From contig JAVDOI010000170.1 in NCBI GenBank assembly GCA_032191485.1, forward strand, positions 186,001 to 250,000: DNA of 64,000 nucleotides, read 5' to 3'. The DNA comes from Leptoclinus maculatus (taxonomy: Eukaryota; Chordata; Actinopteri; Perciformes; Stichaeidae). Below are positions 44,398 to 55,433 of this stretch, piece by piece. How positions within the stretch are numbered: position 1 is the first letter of the stretch; every line of letters begins with the position of its first letter. The position numbers and the translations under genes were made by a program. The notes beneath the pieces are model-generated. The model saw nothing but the letters and a program-made list of their open reading frames with translations, was not told where the DNA came from and ran no database searches.

Positions 44398-45303
44398 TAG
44401 TGCTGGGCAACGATTACAATTTTTAATCGCGATTAATCGCGTGGATTTTTTGCGATTAATCGAGATTAATCGCCTTGTTATGGCAAAGTTCAATAATGAA
44501 TTCAAAAGTAGTGTATTGCGCACTTTTATTTTAAAAGTACTGCTATATGAACAAAAGGGCAATAACATTTGGTTTGCAAACAAATAAGGTGCTGTTTAAC
44601 AGCAGATTTCCCTTTACACAGTAGCGATCATATTTCTTCACTATCTGTGCTCAGTGTGCTGACTGTATTTGAAATGTTCCACTGCTGTGCAACATGAATA
44701 AAATGTTTCAGCACGTTTCAGCAAAAATGTCTGTCTTCATGACATGTTCATCAATATAATGCTGTAACTCCGTGGTAATTATGGTTACCCAGCGATAAAA
44801 GAATAAAGACACTTTACGCACAATTTAGGTGTATTTTCCCTTTAACTCACGAGATGCAGGTAGCATGTTTTATACTTAATGTGAATATAATTCATACTTT
44901 GTTGGCATCTTATTCTGAAAACCGGATGTTCGTCTGAAGAAACCGGATGTTGTCTCACGTTAATCTTTCCGCTAACTTTCTTAGCTCATTCTTGAGGCTC
45001 ATACCTGCCGTCATTCGTTGCGATCCTAAAGGTGCGTTCACACCAAACGCGACGCGAACGCACCTTGAGAACGTTCCTCAGACCGACATCTTCCACAATA
45101 CTAACCAGCTGCAGTTTGTATCCACTTCTCTGTAGCATTTGTTAGCTTGTCTTGCTTTTGTTTGTCTCTACTTCTCCCACACGCTGCATCAACGTAGTCT
45201 GAAGACTTCCTCCACCGCTGCCAGTGAGCAACGGACTTTCAAAAATAAAAAAATGCGTTAAAGCGCTATAAAATAATTGTCGGCGTTAACTTGCCCAGCA
45301 CTA
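44398..45303. mobile_element. Non-autonomous hAT-like element, second copy
   Basis: It has the same inverted ends as the ruvbl2 intron copy (TAGTGCTGGGCAA / TTGCCCAGCACTA) and a perfect 8-bp target duplication ATTCCTAC (44,390-44,397 and 45,304-45,311). At 906 bp it is shorter than the 1,180-bp copy. Shared blocks include TCAATAATGAATT and GTACTGCTATATGAACAAAA. No transposase frame was seen. Confidence 0.88.
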
Positions 45304-45526
45304 ATTCCTACACAAGAATATATAAAGACCAGATGGTGTTATACCTATATTTCCAAATGAATGGTGTAGATCAAAGGTTGCCAAACTTACTTCTTTTGCT
45401 TTACATTCCTTATTCATTTATTGGATTATTGGATTAGATTTAAGTGATCTGTCAGGTAAGTCTTAATACAATATAAATGATTATTCTTTATTGGATATCA
45501 CACTGTAGCTACATATGACTAATCAG

Positions 45527-45820
45527 AATCAGAATCGTTTATTGCCAAGGAAGTTTGCACCTACAAGGAATTTGTCATGGCGGGTGGTGCTTAACATTTA
45601 ACAATAAACAAAAACATTAAACACTCAACAACAATCAACACAGTGCAAGAAATGGAAACATATTAAAATGTACAATAAAATATAATAATATAATATAAAA
45701 TGAAGTGCACAACAGAAACATAACAGGACTGTAAAACAAGTGAATGTAAGTGAAATGTTAAAAGTGTCGAGTGTGATTAAATAAAGAAACAGGGATGTGC
45801 AGGGGAGTATAATATATTAT
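45527..45820 (-). mobile_element. LINE-derived 3' fragment (inverted)
   Basis: AATCAGAATCGTTTATTGCC, then ACCTACAAGGAATTTGTC, matches the widespread teleost non-LTR retrotransposon tail read on the opposite strand. It grades into an A-rich stretch with ATTAAAC and AAATGG blocks. Confidence 0.5.
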
Positions 45821-45829
45821 GAAGTTATA

Positions 45830-46500
45830 TAATATAACTCATGGTCCTACTGTAAATAGATATAACTAGTTAACTAACTTATACCTCCCTCTCGTTCCGT
45901 CTCTATAATTAATTAATAATAATAATCTTAAATGGGTGCTTAGACCATGAACACAAACCAATATTTTAATTTCCTCCTGTTTTATCTCCGTATTTACACG
46001 CAACGTCATCATATTTTAGGTGGGTGTTTAAAAGTATTGAATTCATTGAAATTAATTGTAAGAGCAGCAGATACAGAAATACTCTTTGTAATATGTGGGT
46101 TCACCAATAAATGACTGTAATGTCAAACGTTAAACTGCTTATTAGTGCTGTGTTATTTGTTGTTATGTCATAATGTTGTTTTCTATATACACTGATTTAC
46201 TGGCAGTGTAACTGAATGAAAACTATTGTTTGGCCAGTGACTTATATTTTTCTTTATAAGGTCCACAGTCAAAAAAGTTTGGCCACCCCTGTCCTACACA
46301 ATATGTACACAGCACATTGTTTGTGATCATTTACTTTTTATGCATTACGCTATCTTTAGAAGCCTTAAGAAATAAGAATATTCACTAATTTGCAAGAAAA
46401 AAAGGAAAATTGTAGAAGAAAATCTGAAAAAAGTAAACATAATTTTTGGTATCAGAAATAGTTTTTTTCTTCTCTTTCTATCACCTCCCCATCACACAGA
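45830..46500. other. Gene-free stretch
   Basis: AT-rich spacer with no supported feature, ending just upstream of the LRR gene start. Confidence 0.5.
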
Positions 46501-46519
46501 GTCCACTTCCTGTCTGGCA

Positions 46520-49500
46520 ATGCCTCTGTTTCGGGCTCCGGGTGAACGTGGTGGGGCAAAGGCTCGGCCCGGCCGGAGGAGGACGAGGAATACGCAGTGG
46601 ATGGGGAGCCGCGGGAGCACAGGTGAAAACGGCCTTGTCCTTTCGTTGACACGTCTTTGTCTGCTGAGCCTGGCAGACAACATGAAGGAAGTGTGGGCGA
46701 AGGACTATGCGGATAACTACCTGGATCATTATTCATTCAGATACATCATGGGGCCCTTCAACGTACTGCGTGAGTGTGTCAGGGCTTATTTAACAGACAA
46801 CCATGCTCCTGTCTTACAAGTAACGTGTCCTTTAACCACGTGTACTTTAGCAATATACAATTCACTGTATCATCAAAAAAGATTTATGAATTTTAAAGTC
46901 TGGGAATAACAGAAGTTGAATAAGGGGCTGCAGATGTTTGGCATAATTCCACACAACTCTACTTCCTCTAGAGATTACGTGATTTACAGCGTGACTGGTC
47001 ACTTCTAATCCACGTCTGTCTCTCTTTCTATCTTTTACTCCCCATGTAGCGGATGAGCTGGTCGAGGAGCTGACGTGGCTCCTGTGCACCAGAAAGCAGA
47101 TGACCCGTGCAGCCCTCCACCTCGTGCTGGTCCGCCAACTCCGTGGCCTGTCTCTGGAAAGTTGTCCTGGTCTGGTCACCTCCGCCCTCTGTGCCCACAT
47201 TGCTGCACGCTGCCAGGTCAGATAGAATCATTAAATCTGCATAAAAGGTGGATCAGTTATTTTAAGTTATAAAAGCACAATGGAACAGCTGGAGAGGCTG
47301 TTTCTCAAATGACGACCTTTCGTGACCTCTCGTACGTTTATGTCTCTTGCTCTGGCCTACTTCCCTCTATTCACTCCAATTCTTTTTTGTATGACTACTG
47401 CCATTGTTTGCTATGATGCTGGGTGATTTTTAGGCTTTACTGAGCCTCATTTAATATAGTATTATCAATAATAGTGCTTTTTCACCATGCAAACCTGACA
47501 TTTTCAAAGTGGAGCTGTGTTCCATCTTCATTTGCTATTAACCAATAACATATACACAATATTTACACCTCTCACCAAAGCTCACCCACTTGAGTGTTAT
47601 TAATTATTAATAATAGAAATTATTCAAATAGACCTTGTAGTTAGAGAGTAAGGCCCCTTTGAGTATGGGTATAGTATTTTCGAGCAGAAGCCTAAAAAAA
47701 GGCCTAGGGTTCAAATGTTAAGAGAGAAATATGTCTGACTTTTTATGTTGTTCACTCACTGGTTTGAATCTTTGTCAGTGTTTCTCACAGTTTGGCAGAT
47801 TATTACACCTGAGGAAATGCTAAATATGAGATGGATATGAAGATAATTTTCCTGATGTTGAATGAATCCACACTTTATGTGCATTTAGTACATTGTTTGT
47901 GTATGTAGCCAATATTTTCCGAGCTTAAAATAATACTTTCTTTATTTTCTGGGGGATAATTTTGGTTTTACAGAATATAAAAGTACAGATTAAACTGTTT
48001 TTTTTCCTGGATGTGTCCCCCGAACTCACTGTAAACAGGAGTAGACACAATTTACAATTTAATAAGCATAGTAAAAGTTGTTCTGTTTTTCTCTTTTTGC
48101 CTTTAATTCCATAATGTCTTTATATTTCCTCCTTCTTGTCTCAGGGTCTGTGGAGCCTGGACCTGTCTGGAGGCCAGCAGCTGCCCTCAAAGGTCCTGTC
48201 TGAAACCCTGTGCTGTCTTCCAGCCCTGCGCTCGCTCTCCTTGGTACACCTTGTGACAGATGTGTAATCAAGACGATTGCCCATCGCTGTCGTTTGCTGC
48301 GCCATCTGGACATATCCCGCTGTCATTTACTTTCCCCTGCTGCTCTTCTTCCTTCCTGTCCTCTGACTGTCCTTCTAGGTCACCTCATTGCACCTCCAAG
48401 TCTTATATTTCCTCTTCTTGCTCTGCACCCCTGTCTCCTCTCCCCCTCAGCAGTCTGCTGGCTTTGGATATTGGGTTTGGGGAACAAGAGGTAGACCCCG
48501 TGGCGGCAGCAGCCTACCTTCTTCTCTCCCTGCCCAGCCTGGAGAGAGTGGCCATGGAGGGCCTTGCGCATGCCTGCTGTCTCATCCAGCACAGACGGTT
48601 CGACCAGACAGAGGAGTTCACTGACAGAGAAGGAGTTCCCAGGCTGGGGGAGGTGTGGAGGGAGTGGAGGCACAGGCAAGGCACGGACAGTTGGAGGAAA
48701 AAGAGAGAAGGAGCAGCAGCAGGTGAAGAAGAAGAAGAAGAGGAGGAGGAGGAAGGGATTTTGTGGGGTGGGTATGGTAGTGAGAGTGAAGAAGATGCAA
48801 GTAGAGATGAAGGGCCAAATTGCTCTCTGAACCAAAACAGAGGACAAAAAGAGAGGAAGAGATTCGTCAGGTGATGAACGCCTGCTCCTGCTCCTGAAGG
48901 ACGTCAAGGGTTTATCATGTGACTCTTTGGACAGTTTAAGTCGTGCCTGTCCAAACATTTACTCCATATCTGTGAACGTTGATGATTTTGAAAATACTAG
49001 AGGAAGAAGCCAGGGGTCTCTGTTAGCCGCAGGCCTCCGGACGTGGTCCGGCCAGCTGCGGAGCCTCTCGGTACACTACCCCGGCCCTCTGGTGGATCTC
49101 CTTCCTGCCTTGCAAGTTGCAGGCTCCTATTTGGTCTCTCTCACCCTGGAGGGGGTGAAAACCAGCCCTCACTCCCCTCTACTGGAGGTCATCGAGGCCT
49201 GTCCCAGACTCAGAGACCTGCTCATCTCTGCCGAACCTCCCACCACCCCACAGGGGGCAGCAGACGAGGAGGATCAGGGGGACGGACAGGATCTTCCACA
49301 GCTGCCCAACCTCTGCTCTCTCACACTCAAGTAAGGCTACTATTGATACGCTACATAGTACACTAGGAACTATCGACCCTTGTTTGTGAGTTGGTGGATT
49401 TACAGTTTGCTCTTGATACAGACTGCACATGTAATCATGTCTTTGACGCAGCTAGGTGACTTGCAAGGGAAATAAGGGTGTTTCTCATAAACCTAACACA

Positions 49501-50136
49501 TATCTTATCTATGTATGGAAGTAAAATGAAAATGTAAACGTTGTAGGTCCATGCATCTAACTCACTGAACAAGGCTGTTTTTGTGTCATTTACCTGCCAA
49601 TACATATTTATTTCCTAGCAGGTTCAATTTAATTTAATTTAAATCCTAATTTGATAAAGGTCTTTAGGTAAACCCTGACCTATAACTACTGCTACTTCCT
49701 GTTATAGTAATCCATCTTCTTTGTTTGTCTCTGTGTCTAAAGTTTCTCCTATGAGCACAGCCAAATGAAGCCTGTCATGTCCTGGATGTCCCTGAAGAGG
49801 GTGCTCAAGTGTCTCCTGACTGGTTCTCCTTTACTGGAGAAGCTCTCACTGGTCTCCCTGCCCTGCCCTCTGGATTGTGTTTTAGAGGATGTACTGCACG
49901 TACTGGACTTGGACCAGTACCTCTTTGCAGAGTCCACAAACTCACCTCCCATGCCACTTGGACGGGTACAATGTATTGACCTGCCGCGCACCGATGTGAA
50001 GATGCTAATAGTGAGAAGTTTAATGCAACGGAGCCAGAGACTCAAGTATGTAGATGTGAGTTACTGCTGGCGGATCAGTCAGCTTGAGTGGTTGAACTGC
50101 GAGACGTCCAGTAAAGTCCAAGTTGTCTGGTCTTAG
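46520..50136 (+). CDS. Leucine-rich-repeat protein (F-box/LRR- or AMN1-like), frame-broken model
   Basis: Six exons are proposed: 46520-46769, 47050-47216, 48145-48378, 48451-48722, 48841-49330 and 49743-50136. Exons 1-3 join in frame (FNVL|PDELVEELTWLL, then LRR sequence LWSLDLSGGQQLP), as do exons 4-6 (LTL|NFSYEHSQMK). LRR signatures include LRHLDISRCHLLSP, SLLALDIGFGEQ and LRSLSVHYPG. The N-terminal LPDELVEEL is faintly F-box-like. Exon 3 is disrupted: LPALRSLSL lies in one frame and GTPCDRCVIKTIAHRCRLL in the next, as if one G were missing from a GGG at about 48,241, and the exon 3-4 junction is also out of phase. Sequencing error, a missed splice site or pseudogenisation are all possible. 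The final exon is an LRR-type end with DVSYCWRISQLEW. I do not recognise the specific gene. Confidence 0.6.
48723..48840 (+). other. Short intron encoding a glutamate run if unspliced
   Basis: Donor CAG|GTGAAG and acceptor AACAG|AGGAC bound 118 bp made largely of GAA/GAG. Splicing restores the frame (G|AG GAC AAA) and gives EDKKRGRDSSGDERLLLLL running into the next LRR. Without splicing the frame ends at a TGA at 48,872. Confidence 0.55.
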
Positions 50137-50313
50137 TGAAGAGATGAGCACCACTGTTGAAGGTGGATGAATAATACTCTACATTAGTATCTATGTATGT
50201 AAGTATGTATGACTAAAACTCTATCACTTTTGTCCTATTATACGCTAAACATTGATTTTACAGATTTATTTTTCACTGACAGACTGCAATATGTTCTTAA
50301 TACTTGAGCCTTG

Positions 50314-50319
50314 AATAAA
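50314..50319 (+). terminator. Poly(A) signal of the LRR gene
   Basis: AATAAA in TTGAATAAATTG lies about 180 nt after the TAG stop. Confidence 0.6.
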
Positions 50320-50905
50320 TTGTAGTTTCTCTGTTATAAATCTTTTGACTATCGTGTTTTTCTAAGGTAATGGGTGAATTGAACAGGAAACGTGTCTTAT
50401 GCGTGAGGTGGTATGTACTGTATATGTATATGTATAGTGGCCTTTCGGTAAAGTGCAAAAACACAATGGCTACTTAAAAAAATGATGGCAACAAAGTGAC
50501 ACGTAATATAATTGATTCGATTTTAAGTACTACAACTTTGAGTAAAAAGTATTGAATAAATTAATTTCATTTAAACAAAAAAAATATGTAAATGATAATA
50601 AAAGCAACAGTTAAAATGTGTTGGATTTAGTAACAGCACGCCAAATGATGAGTTATATTTCACAAGGAAAACTGATTTATGTTTACTAAGAATAACATCA
50701 AAATGAATTTATATTTACTAAATAACTGGTGGAAATTGATTTACATTTACTGAATATCTAGGTGAAATTGATTCATATTTATTAATTATCTGGGTAAATC
50801 ACAAGATATTTCAAGAAATAGATTTTATTTATTTTATTCAATTTTTTCAATGTTGATTATTTGATATGGATTGAACAACAGGATGATTGAGAATGATTTA
50901 ATGCA
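50320..50905. other. Gene-free AT-rich spacer
   Basis: No gene was seen. Weak internal repeats of the form ATTTACTAA(G/A)TA...GAAAATTGATT occur between 50,650 and 50,790. Confidence 0.5.
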
Positions 50906-50910
50906 AAAAA

Positions 50911-51046
50911 ATTAAGGTATCAAACGCGCATTACTACTTTACAGTTAAATATTTAACATTTATTCCAACACGAAAAAAAGCAGTAAATAACACTTTGATA
51001 AACACGTCCGGACATCATATTTTTGTCACCCTCACAGGGAATTCAG

Positions 51047-51102
<56 letters not shown>

Positions 51103-51159
51103 TATATATATCATATAATAATATTCTGTATAATATAATAATATTCTGTATAATATAAA

Positions 51160-51182
<23 letters not shown>
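50911..51182 (+). repeat. Left arm of a large inverted repeat
   Basis: The first 140 nt (ATTAAGGTATCAAACGCGCA onward) look identical to the reverse complement of 60,735-60,876. The similarity continues through AT-rich sequence, including AATATTCTGTATAATATA and a CACACACACA block. A diverged direct copy lies inside the hAT-like element at about 51,280-51,425, so the segment probably derives from that element. Confidence 0.75.
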
Positions 51183-51192
<10 letters not shown>

Positions 51193-52241
51193 CAGTGGCG
51201 GCTGGTGGAAAATGTTCTTGGTAGGGCTGTGCCACATCCAATCAATTTCAGCAAACATCCCAGAATGATTTAATGCAAACAAATTAAGGTATCAAACGCG
51301 CATTACTACTTTGCAGTTAAATATTTAACATTTATTCCAACACGAAAAAAAGCAGTAAATAACACTTTCACAAACACGTCAGGACATCTTATTTTAGTCA
51401 CCCTCACAGGGAGTTCAGTATAATATAATATATATAACATATAATAATATTCTGTATAATATAATAATATATATATATATATCATATAATATTCTGTATA
51501 ATATAATAATATATATATCATATAATATTCTGTATAATATAATAATATATATGTCATATTCTGTCCCCGTTGTTTTAAAAAGATAAATAAGTTATTATCA
51601 TGACGTCATCCAGCTAGTCAAACCTGTCTGGTGTACAGCTAGTAGAGAAGCTTCATGTACTGCTTCTCTTTCCTGCTAGTCTGCTGTCTGATTGTGAGGT
51701 CAGGCTGATCTGGGATCAGCTCTTTCAGTAGTTTCTCCTCTCAGTTCTCCTCTCAAACGGGTCTTGGAGGAGTAGTGCTCGCGCTGGCGCTCTCCTGTAG
51801 AGACTTCTCCTGACGAGAACGCGCAGCTTGGGGCAGGAAAAAAACTGCCCCAAGCTGAATCTATTTGAGGACGCTGATTGGCTGAATTGTATGTCACTCA
51901 TTTATATCTTTACTCAGCATTGGCTAAACTGCTTTATAGACCCGCCTCTTTGGGGCAGTTTTTCCAGCGCCCCAGCCAGCTGAGACGTGCACACACAGAG
52001 AGGAAGAGCAGACAGGCAGAGAGGACAAGCAGGAAAAGCATATATTTACCGCAGATATCATATTTTACACATATTACTGGGTGATTCCATGTTTCAAAAA
52101 CACAAATATTGACAATTTGTATAGTTTATTTTTATTTTAAATTTTATTTTTATTTATATTTTTATTTTTATTTTTATTTTTATTTTTTGTAGCTCTAGGG
52201 GGGGCGGCGCCCTAGCGCCCTCTATGGACCAGCCGCCACTG
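51193..52241. mobile_element. hAT-like element with CAGTGGCGGCTGG ends
   Basis: Terminal inverted repeats CAGTGGCGGCTGGT and ACCAGCCGCCACTG bound 1,049 bp. It sits in an AT microsatellite with flanking TATATATA on both sides, compatible with an 8-bp target duplication but not proof of one. No transposase frame was found, so it is non-autonomous. Its 3' half (from about 51,570) is repeated at 53,135-53,764. Confidence 0.75.
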
Positions 52242-52349
52242 TATATATATATATTAGGGGTGTAACGATACGCGTATTCGTATTGAACCGTTCGGTACGA
52301 GGCTCACGGTTCGGTACGCATGACGAACCGAACGAACCGTTCATACGTG

Positions 52350-52350
52350 T

Positions 52351-52395
<45 letters not shown>
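52350..52395 (+). repeat. Poly(T) tract of about 46 nt
   Basis: An uninterrupted T run between the left end of the TAGGGG element and the SINE. Its length is prone to assembly or sequencing error. Confidence 0.9.
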
Positions 52396-52397
<2 letters not shown>

Positions 52398-52398
<1 letters not shown>

Positions 52399-52625
52399 GG
52401 GGCGACCGTGGCTCCCTGGGTTAAGAGGGTTGTCTGGTAACCGCAAGGTCGAAGGTTCAATCCTTGACTGGGCCGTGTCATGTGTCGAAGTGTCTCTGAG
52501 CAAGACACTGTACCCCTAGCTCCCCGGGCGCCTGTCATTGGCAGCCCACTGCTCCCTATATACAGGGATGGGTCAAATGCAGAGAAAAATGTCCCCCATA
52601 AAGGGATAAATATAGTGTATATATA
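52398..52625 (+). mobile_element. tRNA-derived SINE nested in the MITE
   Basis: A-box-like GTGGCTCCCTGGGTTAAGAG and B-box GGTTCAATCC are followed by GTGTCGAAGTGTCTCTGAGC, then AAGACACTGTACCCC, the same module seen in the SINE at 17,161. The tail includes ATGGGTCAAATGCAGAG. Confidence 0.75.
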
Positions 52626-52686
52626 CATTATATATATATAGACATTCTCATCTTTCTGAAAAAAAACTTAAACATTGAGTAGAAAC

Positions 52687-52710
52687 ACACACACACACAC
52701 ACACACACAT
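52687..52710 (+). repeat. (AC)n microsatellite
   Basis: A pure AC dinucleotide run of about 24 nt. Confidence 0.9.
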
Positions 52711-53134
52711 AGTTCCATATAAAACAGGATTGTTTCTTTTATTTGTTTATAACTACAGCAAACAATGCTACATTTTAGTTTTCATAAGAAACTGTTTTTA
52801 TTTTACACGCTGCTAAGAAGACACCCCAGAAGATGGGTCACTCAGGTATAGTTCCATCATTGTTCAAAGAATAACTTTATGATGTTAGTTTTAATGAATA
52901 AATATATTTTAAAATCAAGTACGTTTCTCTGGCATTTATAGTTTTCTACTGTATTGAAAACGTACCGAAACGTACCGAAAACGTACCGAACCGTGGCTCC
53001 ACTGTACCGTACCGAACCGAACCGTGGATTTTGTGAACCGTTACACCCCTAATATATATATATATATATAACTATATATCCATTTCTCAGACAGGTGCTT
53101 CATGTCCCTCACTCCCGTAACTGTCCATGCTGGA

Positions 53135-53764
53135 TCTGTCCCGTTGTTTTAAAAAGCTAAATAAGTTATTAGCATGACTGCATCCAGCGAGCCAAACCTT
53201 TCCGGTGTACAGCTAGTACAGAAGCTTCGCATGTACTGCTTCTCTTTCCCGCTAGTCTGCTGTCTGATTGTGAGGTCAGGCTGATCTGGGATCAGCTCTT
53301 TCAGCTGTAGTTTCTCCTCTCAGTTCTCCTCTTGGAGGAGCAGTGCTCACACTGGCGGATCCGTGAGAATGCGCAGTTTGGGGCAGAACGAAATCTGCCC
53401 CAAGCTGAATCTATTTGAGGACGCTGATTGGCTAAATTGTATGTCACTCATGTATATCTTTAGTCAGCATTAAAGCATCATTGGCTAAACTGCTTCATAG
53501 ACCCGCCTGTTTGGGGCAGATTCTCCAGCGACCCAGCCAGCTGAGACGTGCACATGCAGAGAGGACGTGCAGACAGGTGGTGAGGACGTGCAGGAAAAGC
53601 ATATATTTACCGCAGATATCATATTTTACACATATTACTGGGTGATTCCATATTTCAAAAACACAAATATTGACAATTTGTATAGTTTATTATTATTATT
53701 TTTAATTATTTGTAGCTCAAGGGAGGGCGGCGCCCTAGAGCCCTCTATTGACCAGCCGCCACTG
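53135..53764. mobile_element. Truncated second copy of the CAGTGGCGG hAT-like element
   Basis: From CCCGTTGTTTTAAAAAGCTA to the terminal ACCAGCCGCCACTG it is collinear with about 51,570-52,241 but lacks the left end. Its left side abuts the AT microsatellite that follows the TAGGGG element. Confidence 0.75.
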
Positions 53765-53999
53765 ATTGGAGGACAGGACATAACAGCACCCTTCCTCTCT
53801 CTTAATTTCGTTTCCAATACAGATGTTGTATTAGAATAAGCAGAGACAGGTTGTGTAATGTTTACAACACAGCTGTACTGAATAGTAATGCACTGAAAGA
53901 TAAAATAAAAATAACTAGTAGCCTATAAATCAAATAAAAAATATATTTGACGAATATGAGAAAATAATTAATATTTATCTCTCTCTGTCTTGTCCAATC

Positions 54000-54340
54000 A
54001 CACGCACGCACTCACGTCTCTAAATGCCATGGAAACAGACCCGACCGAGGTTACTTGCGGCCTCAGAACGTTCTGATCGCTCACTCTGCACTTGGACCTG
54101 AACACGAGCGGATCACCTTTTGAGCTGAGAACCTCTTGTAAAGCCATACCGTGGAGACTCTTTGAGTTTTTAACTTCTGGAGAAAAGCTACTGACGAATC
54201 TTTTGGAGAACTGAACTACTGGATCACTACTATCGTGGACAACAGACGAGCCTGGAAAAGACCTTCGGTCGTCTGCCGATCGAGGAGGAGGAGCACCTGC
54301 TGAGTGGAGCGTGCTGTGAGTTGGACGATAACCGTGACGG
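54000..54340 (+). other. Probable non-coding first exon of the repeat gene
   Basis: A GC-richer stretch ends at a good donor (GTGACG|GTAAGA at 54,340/54,341). The next acceptor in the same direction (TTCCCTCTCAG at 55,418) lies just before the ATG at 55,434. The 5' boundary is not determined, and no TATA box was noted. Confidence 0.45.
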
Positions 54341-55433
54341 TAAGACAACTTTTAGATTTAATTTAGCATTTTGCTTTTTAATTAATCCTCTTAAATCCTT
54401 AGTTAAAAGTGTTCTCAGTTTAGAAATGAGTGAAACTTTTTGAGTTTTCAAGGTGAACAGTTCACACTATATTATCAGGCCTGGTGTAAAATGATTATTT
54501 GAGGGACAGAATGTCTTAAATGTGGAGGGACGTCTGTATAATGTGTTCACAATTAGTGTAGAGGTTTAAAAACACTGTTATTTTGGTTTGAAGGCATCAA
54601 ATCTTCCTATTTTAACATTAAAATGTATATTTTTTAAAATAGAACGTTTTCATAAAATGCTAAATGCTTAAGCACCATGGTAACCACATAGAACGATTAG
54701 AGGCGGACGTCAGGACGTAAATTACGTAATCAAACCAGGGCACAATGCGATTGAGTGGGTTTATTTTGATTGTTGAAACGTGAGTTATTGTAGAAAAAAC
54801 ATCTGCTCCTTTTGCTTTTTAATATTACATCAACTATTTCTTTAACATTTAACATTGAGATGCGCTTTGCTCGTTGTATTTTGTTTTCGAGGGACAAGAG
54901 AGCGATCTGTTAAGTAACTGTACCGGACTGCATGTGCACGTGCTGCGTCCAGCACGACACCATCTCCTCCACGCGCTATGATATGCAACTCATAAACTGG
55001 GGGAATAATGAGTTATAAACTAAAGAGGTTACTGTGGTCATGTTGGATTAATGTAGCCATGTTTCACTGTGCGTCGTGACGCACGTAGCTCGATGCATAT
55101 TAAACACGTTCACGCTGTTTACTGCAAACCGTTGATCGTTTTGTCCACACACACACATTGAAGTCCTTACAATTGTTGGTGCAGAATAACTAACTGTTAA
55201 CTGAACATATGTTCAAACTCGAGGCAGAGCTGCACTATGTTTGATATTATTGTTAAAATATTAAAAGGCACAGCCTCTTGTGAGTTGGTGACTTGGTGAC
55301 ACGTGTAGTGCGGTCATAATATGTTCTAATTTAATCTTTGATTATTCTTCAATGATATTCTTCAGAAATATTTCATGTTATGAGAAATCCTTACAGTTTT
55401 AATTTTTCCCTCTCAGCTGGTGTGAACTACATC

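Larger units (their letters stand above)
52255..53051. mobile_element. MITE with TAGGGGTGTAACG ends
   Basis: Inverted ends TAGGGGTGTAACG / CGTTACACCCCTA are flanked by ATATATAT on both sides. Both subterminal regions are dense in CCGAACCG/CGGTTCGGTACG-type motifs. A poly(T) tract and a SINE are inserted inside. No protein-coding frame was seen. Confidence 0.75.

Noticed and set aside
48210..48958. Alternative long frames on both strands in the LRR gene
   Set aside because: They run through the predicted introns and the GAA tract; the LRR signatures support only the chosen exons.
51032..51557. Tyr/Ile-rich minus-strand frames
   Set aside because: Translations of AT dinucleotide and TATAATATT-type simple repeats.
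52398..52470. tRNA gene near the GGTTCAATCC box
   Set aside because: Same SINE module as at 17,161, preceded by poly(T) and nested in a MITE.
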